DNA of 14,242 nucleotides from JAFGTE01 sp043800105 (GTDB lineage Bacteria > Patescibacteriota > Gracilibacteria > UM-FILTER-43-11), in contig JAZDNJ010000077.1 in NCBI GenBank assembly GCA_043800105.1, forward strand, positions 1 through 14,242, given 5' to 3'. Both the position numbers and the translations under genes were made by a program. The notes beneath the pieces were generated by a model. It ran no database searches. It worked only from the letters and a program-made list of their open reading frames with translations, and was not told the DNA's origin. Positions 1 through 5,802 of this stretch are shown here, piece by piece (the first letter of the stretch is position 1; each line of letters starts with the position of its first letter).

Positions 1-7
1 GTGATTC

Positions 8-16
8 ATTATATCA
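8..16 (-). promoter_or_regulatory. Possible extended -10 promoter reading off the left edge
   Basis: On the minus strand TATAAT (8-13) is preceded by TGA, giving the extended -10 form TGnTATAAT. It lies just beyond the end of the first minus-strand gene and would drive a gene to the left of the window. It is embedded in an inverted repeat (GTGAT, 7-nt gap, ATCAC; 1-17). No good -35 box is visible at 16-18 bp. Nothing else is seen in positions 1-45. Confidence 0.3.
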
Positions 17-45
17 CGGCAAAAAACATATTTCTGGAACTGAAA

Positions 46-1578
46 TCAGCGAGCTAAATAGTACTTAGTATCTGGTTTTGGCTCCACCGGTTGTTCACTT
101 GCCTCAGTAACTCTTTGTTCCTGCTCTTTGCCGATTTTATACCATTTGGGGAAGGTAACGATGGGAACCAATGCCTGCGGACTGAGAGGTATGTACTGGA
201 AGGCCCTGAATTGACTGGGCTCCAGAGGCATCGCTATGCCGGGACCTTCTGTCGGAAGATTTATCAAAATCGGATAAGGCAGGGCATATTCCTGTAATTC
301 TGTAGCACTTGTAACTTCGAGTGGTCTTATTCCCGGCAAGCTGCTGTACATAAATTTTTTGCCTTCATCCAATGGTAGCTTTGCCATTCCTTTCACTTTC
401 ACAATGGCGTCTTCCAGACTATCCGCCTGAAAACTCCCCTTTTTGAAATCGGCAATGGCAATGGCGAAACCCATGGCGGGTTCTTTGATGGGCGGCAACT
501 CAGACAGGGCCGTATATACAATTGTACCTCCGGGCAAAATTGTAAATTCTACCGATCGGTTCTCGTGAGTAAAGTGATATACTTTCATGGCTTCCGGCGT
601 ATAGGTGATGTTAGGATTTTTCAGTCCATGCTTTTTCATCATATCCGTTACGGCATCCTGGGTTTTGCCGGGATCTATTTGAGATACATACTCCCAGCTC
701 CAGTTTTGCTGTAATTTCGCGGTGGCCTCTAAGCCCTTGGAAAATTGCCAACCTTTTGCCTGTTCTCCGGCTTCTTTTACCGCTTTATTCCACTCCGCAG
801 CCCGTTGCGCGTTAGCACTTTGCTGGGGTAATTTTGTATTTAAGTCTGCGTCACCAGGTTCCGGGGCTACGGCTCCCGGTATCAAACCGCTTAGCGCCAG
901 GAGGGCCACCTGAGGCGCTATCTGATTAGTGACAATTTCTTTAACAACTTCGGCTGTTGTTGGCTTCTTGGCCATCGCTTTTGCTTTTTCGAACTCGGCA
1001 TCAGCTTTTTCATCGAAGTGCTTTTCGTCAATCTGCATACAAACACTCCGAAGCGCCATTTCAAGACGGTTTCCAAATTCCAGCCCCAGAATTTTAGCTG
1101 TTTTATTAAGATTCACCTCAACATCTCCTCCAGCCTCATCGTCCAATATATCCTCTATACCTCTCGTTATACCCGCCCTCAATTTTTTCTTATCGATCTT
1201 ATCGATTTCCGCAATGGTCATTCCAATGCTTTCCGCGACTTGCCTGAGCTTCTCCACAGGGGTTTTCTTCAAAATTTTGTACACTTGCTCACGTTTAATG
1301 TGAAGCTCCATCTCACTGTCGATTATTTCACTGAACATTTCTGAGTCTGAATGCCGAACTGCCAATATTTCAACCTCATCGTCGCGCCTTTTAAAAATCA
1401 GCTGATAGCCCTGGCCGGCAATTTTGGCATCATATTCCGCGCGTGACCCTTCAATTGGCCCGATAATTGGCCTGACGCGGATATCTTTCAGCCCCATTTG
1501 CCTCATCATGATTTGATTTGGATCATTATTTGCCAGTTCATGCACGTCCCTTTGTTTTAATGTTTCCTGATTGCCCAT
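46..1578 (-). CDS. Hypothetical protein of about 510 residues
   Basis: I do not recognise this family. The product has a charged N-terminal third likely to be mostly helical (many Lys, Glu and Asp to about residue 205). A short hydrophobic stretch follows (about residues 220-238, VALLALSGLIPGAVA), which could be a membrane anchor or a buried helix. The C-terminal half is mixed alpha/beta and ends in a Pro-rich, Glu-rich tail. There is no signal peptide at the N-terminus. The frame stays open to 1749, but an extended -10 promoter lies at 1600-1608 and the upstream stretch is full of inverted repeats. I therefore prefer the ATG at 1578 (MGNQ); an in-frame ATG at 1596 lies only 3 bp from the -10 box. 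No Shine-Dalgarno sequence is visible. The gene is divergent from aroF, and its neighbour to the left is outside the window. That it is a real gene is likely from its length and codon pattern; its function is unknown. Confidence 0.75.
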   Translation of the reverse strand: MGNQETLKQRDVHELANNDPNQIMMRQMGLKDIRVRPIIGPIEGSRAEYDAKIAGQGYQLIFKRRDDEVEILAVRHSDSEMFSEIIDSEMELHIKREQVYKILKKTPVEKLRQVAESIGMTIAEIDKIDKKKLRAGITRGIEDILDDEAGGDVEVNLNKTAKILGLEFGNRLEMALRSVCMQIDEKHFDEKADAEFEKAKAMAKKPTTAEVVKEIVTNQIAPQVALLALSGLIPGAVAPEPGDADLNTKLPQQSANAQRAAEWNKAVKEAGEQAKGWQFSKGLEATAKLQQNWSWEYVSQIDPGKTQDAVTDMMKKHGLKNPNITYTPEAMKVYHFTHENRSVEFTILPGGTIVYTALSELPPIKEPAMGFAIAIADFKKGSFQADSLEDAIVKVKGMAKLPLDEGKKFMYSSLPGIRPLEVTSATELQEYALPYPILINLPTEGPGIAMPLEPSQFRAFQYIPLSPQALVPIVTFPKWYKIGKEQEQRVTEASEQPVEPKPDTKYYLAR

Positions 1579-1599
1579 AGTGAAAATATTATTCATGTC

Positions 1600-1628
1600 A
1601 TTATAACATATTTTTATTAGTAATGCAA
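1600..1628 (-). promoter_or_regulatory. Promoter of the 510-residue hypothetical gene
   Basis: Minus strand: -35 TTGCAT (1623-1628, weak, 3 of 6), 17-bp spacer, -10 TATAAT (1600-1605) with TG one base upstream, so an extended -10. The expected transcription start is near 1593, giving a leader of about 15 nt before the ATG at 1578. Confidence 0.6.
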
Positions 1629-1629
1629 T

Positions 1630-1768
1630 AAATTTGCGGGCGGGGCTTGCGAAATTCTGTTTTCTGCGCTTGGGGTTCAGGGTATACCCCCTGTGGTTAC
1701 CCGCAAATTTCACCCACAGAGGTAGTGATGGATAGGTATTAGAATGCACCTGTATGGGTGAAATTTGC
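1630..1768. repeat. Three-copy inverted repeat with GCAAATTT core
   Basis: A middle copy (1700-1716) can pair with either flank. Bases 1700-1710 are the exact reverse complement of 1630-1640 (11 bp). Bases 1703-1716 are the exact reverse complement of 1755-1768 (14 bp, GCAAATTTCACCCA). The two pairings share 1703-1710, so they exclude each other. Further symmetric elements lie inside: GGGTATACCC (1680-1689, perfect palindrome) and CTGTGG/CCACAG (1691-1696, 1714-1719). The block lies upstream of both divergent promoters and outside both predicted transcripts, so it is more likely a protein-binding region or a small RNA than a leader. The left copy starts 2 bp from the -35 box of the hypothetical gene. 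Confidence 0.6.
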
Positions 1769-1830
1769 TAATGACCTGGAGGAGGAAGACGGGAGCGTCA
1801 TTCTTTGTATGCGTCACGACAGAAGACAGA

Positions 1831-1840
1831 ATTGCGCAAT
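1831..1840. promoter_or_regulatory. Palindrome upstream of the aroF promoter
   Basis: ATTGCGCAAT is a perfect 10-bp palindrome ending 16 bp before the aroF -35 box. It could be a regulator site. A single 10-bp palindrome can occur by chance. Confidence 0.25.
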
Positions 1841-1856
1841 CCACATATTATAGAAT

Positions 1857-1884
1857 TTGACTTCACGACATAAAGCGATATAGT
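1857..1884 (+). promoter_or_regulatory. Promoter of the aroF leader and aroFB operon
   Basis: -35 TTGACT (1857-1862, 5 of 6 to consensus), 16-bp spacer, -10 TATAGT (1879-1884, 5 of 6). The expected start is near 1890-1892, two to four bases before the leader-peptide ATG at 1894. The transcript would carry about 130 nt before the aroF start codon at 2021, which holds the attenuator elements. Confidence 0.65.
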
Positions 1885-1893
1885 GAATTTGTT

Positions 1894-1941
1894 ATGCAAT
1901 CAAACATTTTTTACTTCGGTTTTTATTGCCAAGTCCGCTAG
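1894..1941 (+). CDS. Phe/Tyr-rich leader peptide of the aroF attenuator
   Basis: A 15-codon reading frame encodes MQSNIFYFGFYCQVR and ends with TAG at 1939-1941. Five of the 15 residues are aromatic and clustered (F6, Y7, F8, F10, Y11). This resembles the known leader peptides of pheA, pheST and trp operons, which repeat codons for the amino acid being sensed. It begins almost at the predicted transcription start (1890-1892), so it would be translated as a nearly leaderless message; no Shine-Dalgarno sequence is present. The stop codon falls at the base of a small hairpin (1935-1945), and an antiterminator and terminator follow. The gene controlled encodes DAHP synthase, the entry step to Phe and Tyr. 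A short frame can arise by chance, but its position relative to promoter, hairpins and target is what attenuation requires. Confidence 0.7.
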   Translation: MQSNIFYFGFYCQVR

Positions 1942-1983
1942 GCGGTCGTTGTTTGCATAATCCAATGAAAATAACGCTCCGCC
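1935..1983 (+). promoter_or_regulatory. Candidate attenuator folds: pause and antiterminator stems
   Basis: Two alternative folds share the GGCGG at 1941-1945. Fold A: CCGC (1935-1938) pairs with GCGG (1942-1945) across TAG, the leader stop codon. It can be extended by a perfect 8-bp pairing of 1892-1899 (TTATGCAA) with 1953-1960 (TTGCATAA). Fold B, the antiterminator: 1941-1945 pairs with 1979-1983 (5 bp) and 1947-1954 pairs with 1969-1976 (8 bp, one G-U), separated by a 1x2 internal loop and closed by a 14-nt loop. Fold B uses up the left arm of the terminator at 1977-1992, so B and the terminator exclude each other. A ribosome stalled on the Phe/Tyr codons (1909-1926) would disrupt fold A and leave B free; one reaching the stop would cover 1941-1954 and favour termination. 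Confidence 0.65.
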
Positions 1984-1997
1984 CAGGCGGGGTTTTT
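1977..1997 (+). terminator. Rho-independent terminator in the aroF leader
   Basis: A 6-bp stem (1977-1982 with 1987-1992, one T-G pair) closes a CCAG tetraloop and is followed by five T at 1993-1997. It lies 23 bases before the aroF ATG. The nearest gene to the left reads away on the other strand, so there is no upstream plus-strand gene for it to end. That makes a conditional (attenuating) terminator the best reading. Confidence 0.7.
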
Positions 1998-2020
1998 AAT
2001 TACATAACTAAAATTAGCCC

Positions 2021-3019
2021 ATGATTATCGTAATGCAGAACACCGCCACCCGCGAGATGGTGGACCATGTTGTTAAAGTAATCAAAGAGCACGGCCTTAA
2101 CACCGAGGTCATGCACGGAACCACCCGCGTCGCCATCGGGGTGCTCGGCGACAAGACACAATTGGAGGAGGGCAATGTGATCCGTTTGCCGGGAGTAAAG
2201 GAAATACTGGCTGTCAGCAAACCTTACAAAAAAGTCAGCCGGGAATATAAGATTGATGACACGGTGGTGGAAGTTGCGGGAAGTGTGAAATTCGGAGGGG
2301 CAAATCCGGCTGTCATCATTGCCGGCCCCTGCACGGTAGAATCCGAAGAGCAGATTATGACTATTGCCAAAGGCGTGAAAGCACACGGCGCGAAGATGCT
2401 GAGAGGCGGGGCTTTTAAGCCGCGGACTTCGCCTTACGCTTTTCAGGGGCATGGAGTGGAGGGGCTGAAGATGCTCCGCAAGGCGGCCGATAGCGTAGGT
2501 CTGCCCATTGTGTCGGAAATTATGTCAGCTGAGTACCTGGATGAGTTTATGGAATACGTGGATATGCTGCAGATCGGCGCCCGGAATATGCAGAATTTTG
2601 ACCTGCTGAAGGCGGTTTCGAAGGTAAAAAAACCCGTACTGCTGAAGCGCGGCATGAGCGCCACGGTGGAAGAGTTTCTGCTGGCGGCCGAGTACATTCT
2701 GGCCGGCGGAAATGATCAGGTAGTGCTTTGCGAGCGGGGAATCCGGACTTTTGAACAATCGACCCGGAATATTCTGGACCTGAATTCGCTCGCCCTGATC
2801 AAGGAGATTTCACACCTGCCGATTATTGCCGACCCGTCTCATGCCGCGGGACGATATGATATTGTGCCGGCTCTTGGGCTCGCGAGCCTGGCGGCAGGCG
2901 CCCATGGACTGATTATTGAAGTACACAATAACCCCTGTGAAGCGCTGTGTGACGGCAAACAGTCGTTGACTTTCTACACACTTGAGGCTTTTATGGAAAA
3001 GGCAAAACCATTTATTTAA
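2021..3019 (+). CDS. aroF: 3-deoxy-D-arabino-heptulosonate 7-phosphate synthase, type I-beta
   Basis: Condenses phosphoenolpyruvate with erythrose 4-phosphate, the first step of the shikimate pathway to Phe, Tyr and Trp. The 332 residues match the Thermotoga-type I-beta form in length and layout: an N-terminal ferredoxin-like regulatory domain (about 1-70), then a TIM barrel. Visible motifs are AGPCTVE (101-107), GGAFKPRTSPYAFQG (129-143), GAR (186-188), KRG (209-211), LCERG (236-240), ADPSHAAG (270-277) and EVH (300-302). The expected metal ligands are present: C104, H274, E300 and D311. In Thermotoga the N-terminal domain mediates Tyr/Phe feedback inhibition; the same here is inference. The ATG at 2021 places MIIV at the family's usual start. 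No good Shine-Dalgarno sequence is seen. The gene overlaps aroB by one base (TAATG), so the two are probably translationally coupled. It sits behind the candidate attenuator. Confidence 0.96.
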   Translation: MIIVMQNTATREMVDHVVKVIKEHGLNTEVMHGTTRVAIGVLGDKTQLEEGNVIRLPGVKEILAVSKPYKKVSREYKIDDTVVEVAGSVKFGGANPAVIIAGPCTVESEEQIMTIAKGVKAHGAKMLRGGAFKPRTSPYAFQGHGVEGLKMLRKAADSVGLPIVSEIMSAEYLDEFMEYVDMLQIGARNMQNFDLLKAVSKVKKPVLLKRGMSATVEEFLLAAEYILAGGNDQVVLCERGIRTFEQSTRNILDLNSLALIKEISHLPIIADPSHAAGRYDIVPALGLASLAAGAHGLIIEVHNNPCEALCDGKQSLTFYTLEAFMEKAKPFI

Positions 3020-4062
3020 TGAGCAAACTTCAGCACTGTTTCATCATTCGTTCCCCGCATGGCAACTCCAGAATATATATGGAGGAGGATGGTTTCTGCA
3101 AACTGCGAAGTTATATAGACGAGCATTATAAAGAAACGAGGATCGCCGTGATTACCGATGGCAATGTGGCGCCGATTTTTCATGACCGAATAAGAACCTG
3201 CCTGCCGGAAGCTATGATTGTGGCGGTGGAGCCGGGGGAGCGCTCGAAAACAATGAAAGTGGCCGAACAGCTTTGCCAGGATTTACTGGAAGACGGTTTT
3301 ACGCGAAACAGTGTGGTGATCGGGCTGGGCGGCGGTATGATTACCGATCTGGCCGGCTTTGTGGCCTCGATTTATATGAGGGGCGTGCCTTTTATTGCCA
3401 TGCCCACTACCCTGCTGGGCATGATCGACGCGGCGATTGGAGGAAAGACGGGGGTAAACCTGGGCGCCAAAAACATCATTGGAACCTTTTACCCCGCGGA
3501 GGCTGTTCTGATCGATCAGGCATTTTTGAAAACCCTGCCCGAACGTGAAATGAAAACGGGTATGGCAGAAGCTATTAAATACGCGGCCATTCTGGACGCG
3601 AGCTTAGAGGGTGACCTGATGGCGAAGAAGCCGGATTTCAGGCCGATTCTGGAAAAGAGCATCGCGACCAAGGTGCGGGTGTGCAACGAGGATATGAAGG
3701 AGGGCGGACTGCGAAAAGTCCTGAACTTCGGCCATACTTTCGGCCACGCCATTGAGTACATGAGCCGCTATAAACTGAGCCATGGCGAGGCTATCAGTAT
3801 TGGCATGGTACTGGCCAACAAGATTGCTCAAAAACTCGGCAAACAATCAAAAGCCCATGGCGACCGGATTACGGAAATGCTGAAAAAACACGGCCTGCCC
3901 ACGGAGATGCCCAAAAAAATGAAGCTTAGGAATATCATCGAAATGATCTACAAAGACAAAAAGATGGAGGGGCAGAAAGTAACCTTCATCTTATCGACGA
4001 AAATGGGCCAGCATGAAATGGTAAAACTGGCGCCGGATGAACTGAGAGAGCTACTTCGTTAA
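3019..4062 (+). CDS. aroB: 3-dehydroquinate synthase
   Basis: Converts DAHP to 3-dehydroquinate, the second shikimate step, using NAD and a divalent metal in the cytoplasm. The 347 residues are normal for the family. Diagnostic stretches are the nucleotide-binding GLGGGMITD (102-110), MPTTLLGMIDAAIGGKTGVN (128-147) and LPEREMKTGMAEAIKY (173-188). The metal ligands are E184, H239 (in NFGHTFGHA) and H255 (in SHGEA). The start ATG overlaps the aroF stop by one base, so product and substrate enzymes are made from one message under the same leader control. The 3' end overlaps the convergent hepT gene by 12 bp, leaving no room for a terminator between them. Confidence 0.96.
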   Translation: MSKLQHCFIIRSPHGNSRIYMEEDGFCKLRSYIDEHYKETRIAVITDGNVAPIFHDRIRTCLPEAMIVAVEPGERSKTMKVAEQLCQDLLEDGFTRNSVVIGLGGGMITDLAGFVASIYMRGVPFIAMPTTLLGMIDAAIGGKTGVNLGAKNIIGTFYPAEAVLIDQAFLKTLPEREMKTGMAEAIKYAAILDASLEGDLMAKKPDFRPILEKSIATKVRVCNEDMKEGGLRKVLNFGHTFGHAIEYMSRYKLSHGEAISIGMVLANKIAQKLGKQSKAHGDRITEMLKKHGLPTEMPKKMKLRNIIEMIYKDKKMEGQKVTFILSTKMGQHEMVKLAPDELRELLR

Positions 4063-4464
4063 ATAGGTTTGCATGGCTTCGAGATAGAAGGGGTAGAGTT
4101 TTAGAATATACTCCATGCTGTCGACGGTAATTTGAGGATCAAGGTTAGTATATTCATGCGCCAGGCGATTTCGGAAACCAGCCGTTGAGGCCAGTTTCTT
4201 AAGTTCATCAATGGGAAGTATGTTGAGCTTATCCAAATCGGTAAAGCTGTTGTAATAACTCTTGGCCATTAGGTCGAGCCGCTCATAAATCAGGTCCTGA
4301 TTGAGAGTAATGGCCGTTTCGATGACTTCTTCCGCTTTTTTTTGAGCGGCGTAATAAAAATATTTGGCATCTTTCCCCGCATTTCTGTAAACCGAAAGCG
4401 CATATTTCATTTCATCAAGCGCTTCAGTTATGTATCTGAGTCGTTTTTCATAAGATTGGTTCAT
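4051..4464 (-). CDS. hepT: HEPN-family toxin, HepT (DUF86)
   Basis: A 137-residue all-helical HEPN protein. The family's RNase motif RX4HXY is intact: R98, H103 and Y105 in RNRLAHEY. HepT toxins cut RNA (tRNA in the studied cases) and are neutralised by a partner MNT nucleotidyltransferase, which in the Shewanella pair adenylylates the Tyr of this motif. Here the partner gene lies directly upstream and overlaps by 4 bp (ATGA), the usual order and coupling. The N-terminus is helical and Lys/Glu-rich. The 3' end runs 12 bp into the aroB coding end on the opposite strand. The assignment is by motif and neighbour; the RNA target is unknown. Confidence 0.88.
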   Translation of the reverse strand: MNQSYEKRLRYITEALDEMKYALSVYRNAGKDAKYFYYAAQKKAEEVIETAITLNQDLIYERLDLMAKSYYNSFTDLDKLNILPIDELKKLASTAGFRNRLAHEYTNLDPQITVDSMEYILKLYPFYLEAMQTYLTK

Positions 4465-5126
4465 TTGGCGGCTTCAATTAAACGATTAATTTTTTTGGTG
4501 AGGAGTTCTTCATTGCGCTTAAAATAACGCTCAAAATCGTGATACTCAAAGTAGGCGTGAACCAGCAGTCTTCTGAACAGGCCTTCTTCTTTTTCAAAAA
4601 GAATTTTGCCTTCTGAAAAAATGTTGTATCGGAGCACTACGTCATGAGTGAAATCCAGGTTTACCAAATCAATATCATCCCGTTCAAAGAGCGGAACCAG
4701 TTCGTTGAAAAGCTCCTGCTCCATTTGCCGGCTCAAAGGCTTAGTTCCTCCTTTCACCGCCAGATCAATGTCGCTATCGGGCTTGGTTTTTTTCCGGCCA
4801 TGAGAACCGAAAAGAATCACCAGACCTAAGTCGTATTTCCGGGCCAGCGACTCGAAAAGGTGGACGAAAAGCCTTGAGCCGTAATCGATAGAGGCATTTT
4901 GCTCCGTTTTGCGTTCGGCCACAATCTCGTGCAGAGGTTTGGGGCGAGTTTGGAACTTAGCCTGGGGTTGAGCTTCGGGTTTGATTTGAGGCCGCACGGG
5001 AACCAGCATGGCTTCAGCCTTGCCCCGCCGACCAAAACTGAACGACTTACCCTGGTATTTGACCTGATTGATAAGGTCGCTCAGGTGCTTGCGAGCTTCC
5101 GACGTGGAGAAAAATTCCTGTTCCAT
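4461..5126 (-). CDS. mntA: MNT-type antitoxin with Phd/YefM-like N-terminal domain
   Basis: A 221-residue protein in three parts. Residues 1-45 resemble a Phd/YefM antitoxin fold (STSEARKHLSDLINQ, then GRRGKAEAMLVPV), the type that binds operator DNA. Residues about 46-80 are a Pro/Gln/Lys-rich linker. Residues about 85-180 are a minimal nucleotidyltransferase with the GSX10DXD signature: G107-S108, D119 and D121, with a third acidic site near D153. The C-terminal tail (about 180-221) is helical. MNT antitoxins usually consist of the transferase alone, so the N-terminal domain is an addition. It could supply autoregulation, since an inverted repeat covers the gene's own promoter (5139-5162). 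The gene overlaps hepT by 4 bp. The two domain calls come from motifs; their fusion is directly visible in one open frame. Confidence 0.85.
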   Translation of the reverse strand: MEQEFFSTSEARKHLSDLINQVKYQGKSFSFGRRGKAEAMLVPVRPQIKPEAQPQAKFQTRPKPLHEIVAERKTEQNASIDYGSRLFVHLFESLARKYDLGLVILFGSHGRKKTKPDSDIDLAVKGGTKPLSRQMEQELFNELVPLFERDDIDLVNLDFTHDVVLRYNIFSEGKILFEKEEGLFRRLLVHAYFEYHDFERYFKRNEELLTKKINRLIEAAK

Positions 5127-5134
5127 AATGCTTG

Positions 5135-5163
5135 ATTCTGTACAATTTTAACATTTTGTACAA
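5135..5163 (-). promoter_or_regulatory. mntA-hepT promoter overlapping an inverted-repeat operator
   Basis: Minus strand: -35 TTGTAC (5158-5163), 17-bp spacer, -10 CAGAAT (5135-5140). The start would be near 5128, almost at the ATG (5126). A 7-bp perfect inverted repeat, TGTACAA (5139-5145) and TTGTACA (5156-5162), covers parts of both boxes. A dimeric repressor bound there would block RNA polymerase; the Phd-like domain of the mntA product is the obvious candidate. Confidence 0.55.
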
Positions 5164-5184
5164 AAGAAAGCAAGTTCGGATCTA

Positions 5185-5193
5185 TGTTAAAAT
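5185..5193 (+). promoter_or_regulatory. Extended -10 promoter of the XTP/dITP pyrophosphatase gene
   Basis: TGt followed by TAAAAT (5188-5193, 5 of 6). The ATG at 5200 lies 6 bp downstream, exactly where transcription should begin, so this message is predicted to be leaderless. No convincing -35 box is present. Confidence 0.5.
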
Positions 5194-5199
5194 ACGGTC

Positions 5200-5802
5200 A
5201 TGCAAAAAATACTGATTGCCACGCACAACTTCGGGAAGTACAAAGAACTGATGGAGGTTTTAGAGGACCTGCCTTTTAAGTTTGTATCACTGAATGATGA
5301 GAAGATTACCGAAGATGTGGAGGAACATGGCGACAGTTTTGAGACCAACGCGATTTTGAAGGCTGAGTTTTTCAGCCGGCTTACCGGCCTGCCTGCCATT
5401 GCCGATGATTCCGGGATTCATGTGGACGCGCTGAATAATGAGTTGGGGGTAAAAACGAGGCGCTGGGGGGCCGGCGCGAATGCCAGTGACGAGGAATGGC
5501 TGGCCCACTTTTTAGACAGGATGGCGAAGGAGAAAAACCGCCGTGCCGAATTTGTGGCCTGCATCGCTTTCGCGCATACCGGTGCCGAAACTATTACATT
5601 CAGAGGGGAGTGCGTTGGACAGATTCTGGACAGACCACAGACAAAAATAGAACATGGCATTCCCCTGTCGTCAGTTTTTTTGCCGGACGGTAAGAATAAG
5701 GTTTATTCTGCCATGAGCAAAAAGGAGAAGAATGAGATTTCTCATCGTGGACTGGCCATAAAAAAGTGCTATGATTATTTACTGAAAAAATATGCCAAAT
5801 AA
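5200..5802 (+). CDS. rdgB: XTP/dITP pyrophosphatase, RdgB/HAM1 family
   Basis: Hydrolyses non-canonical purine nucleoside triphosphates (XTP, dITP, ITP) to monophosphates, cleansing the nucleotide pool. At 200 residues it has the family's length. Motifs seen are the N-terminal ATHNFGKYKEL (T8, N10, K13), ADDSG (68-72) followed by HVDALN, and the C-terminal SHRG (181-184). The usual glycine-rich FGYDP loop before the C-terminal motif is replaced by a divergent stretch near residues 152-163 (HGIPLSSVFLPD). The segment after DDSG reads GVKTRRWG rather than the common GVYSARYAG. Substrate range may therefore differ. The start at 5200 fits both the N-terminal motif and a leaderless promoter. It overlaps smr by 11 bp, so the two probably form an operon. 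Confidence 0.9.
   Translation: MQKILIATHNFGKYKELMEVLEDLPFKFVSLNDEKITEDVEEHGDSFETNAILKAEFFSRLTGLPAIADDSGIHVDALNNELGVKTRRWGAGANASDEEWLAHFLDRMAKEKNRRAEFVACIAFAHTGAETITFRGECVGQILDRPQTKIEHGIPLSSVFLPDGKNKVYSAMSKKEKNEISHRGLAIKKCYDYLLKKYAK

Noticed and set aside
1579..1749. N-terminal extension of the first minus-strand gene by up to 57 residues
   Set aside because: The frame is open, but the stretch contains an extended -10 promoter at 1600-1608 and perfect inverted repeats, and the encoded residues look unlike the rest of the protein. The start at 1578 is preferred.
1891..2020. T-box or known riboswitch in the aroF leader
   Set aside because: No T-box motif (TGGNACCGCG-like) or recognisable riboswitch core is present; the aromatic leader peptide and competing hairpins explain the terminator better.
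5127..5199. Displaced aroB tail flanking the mntA-hepT module
   Set aside because: Searched by eye for a repeat of the aroB 3' end beyond mntA; none found, so there is no scar evidence for this module.
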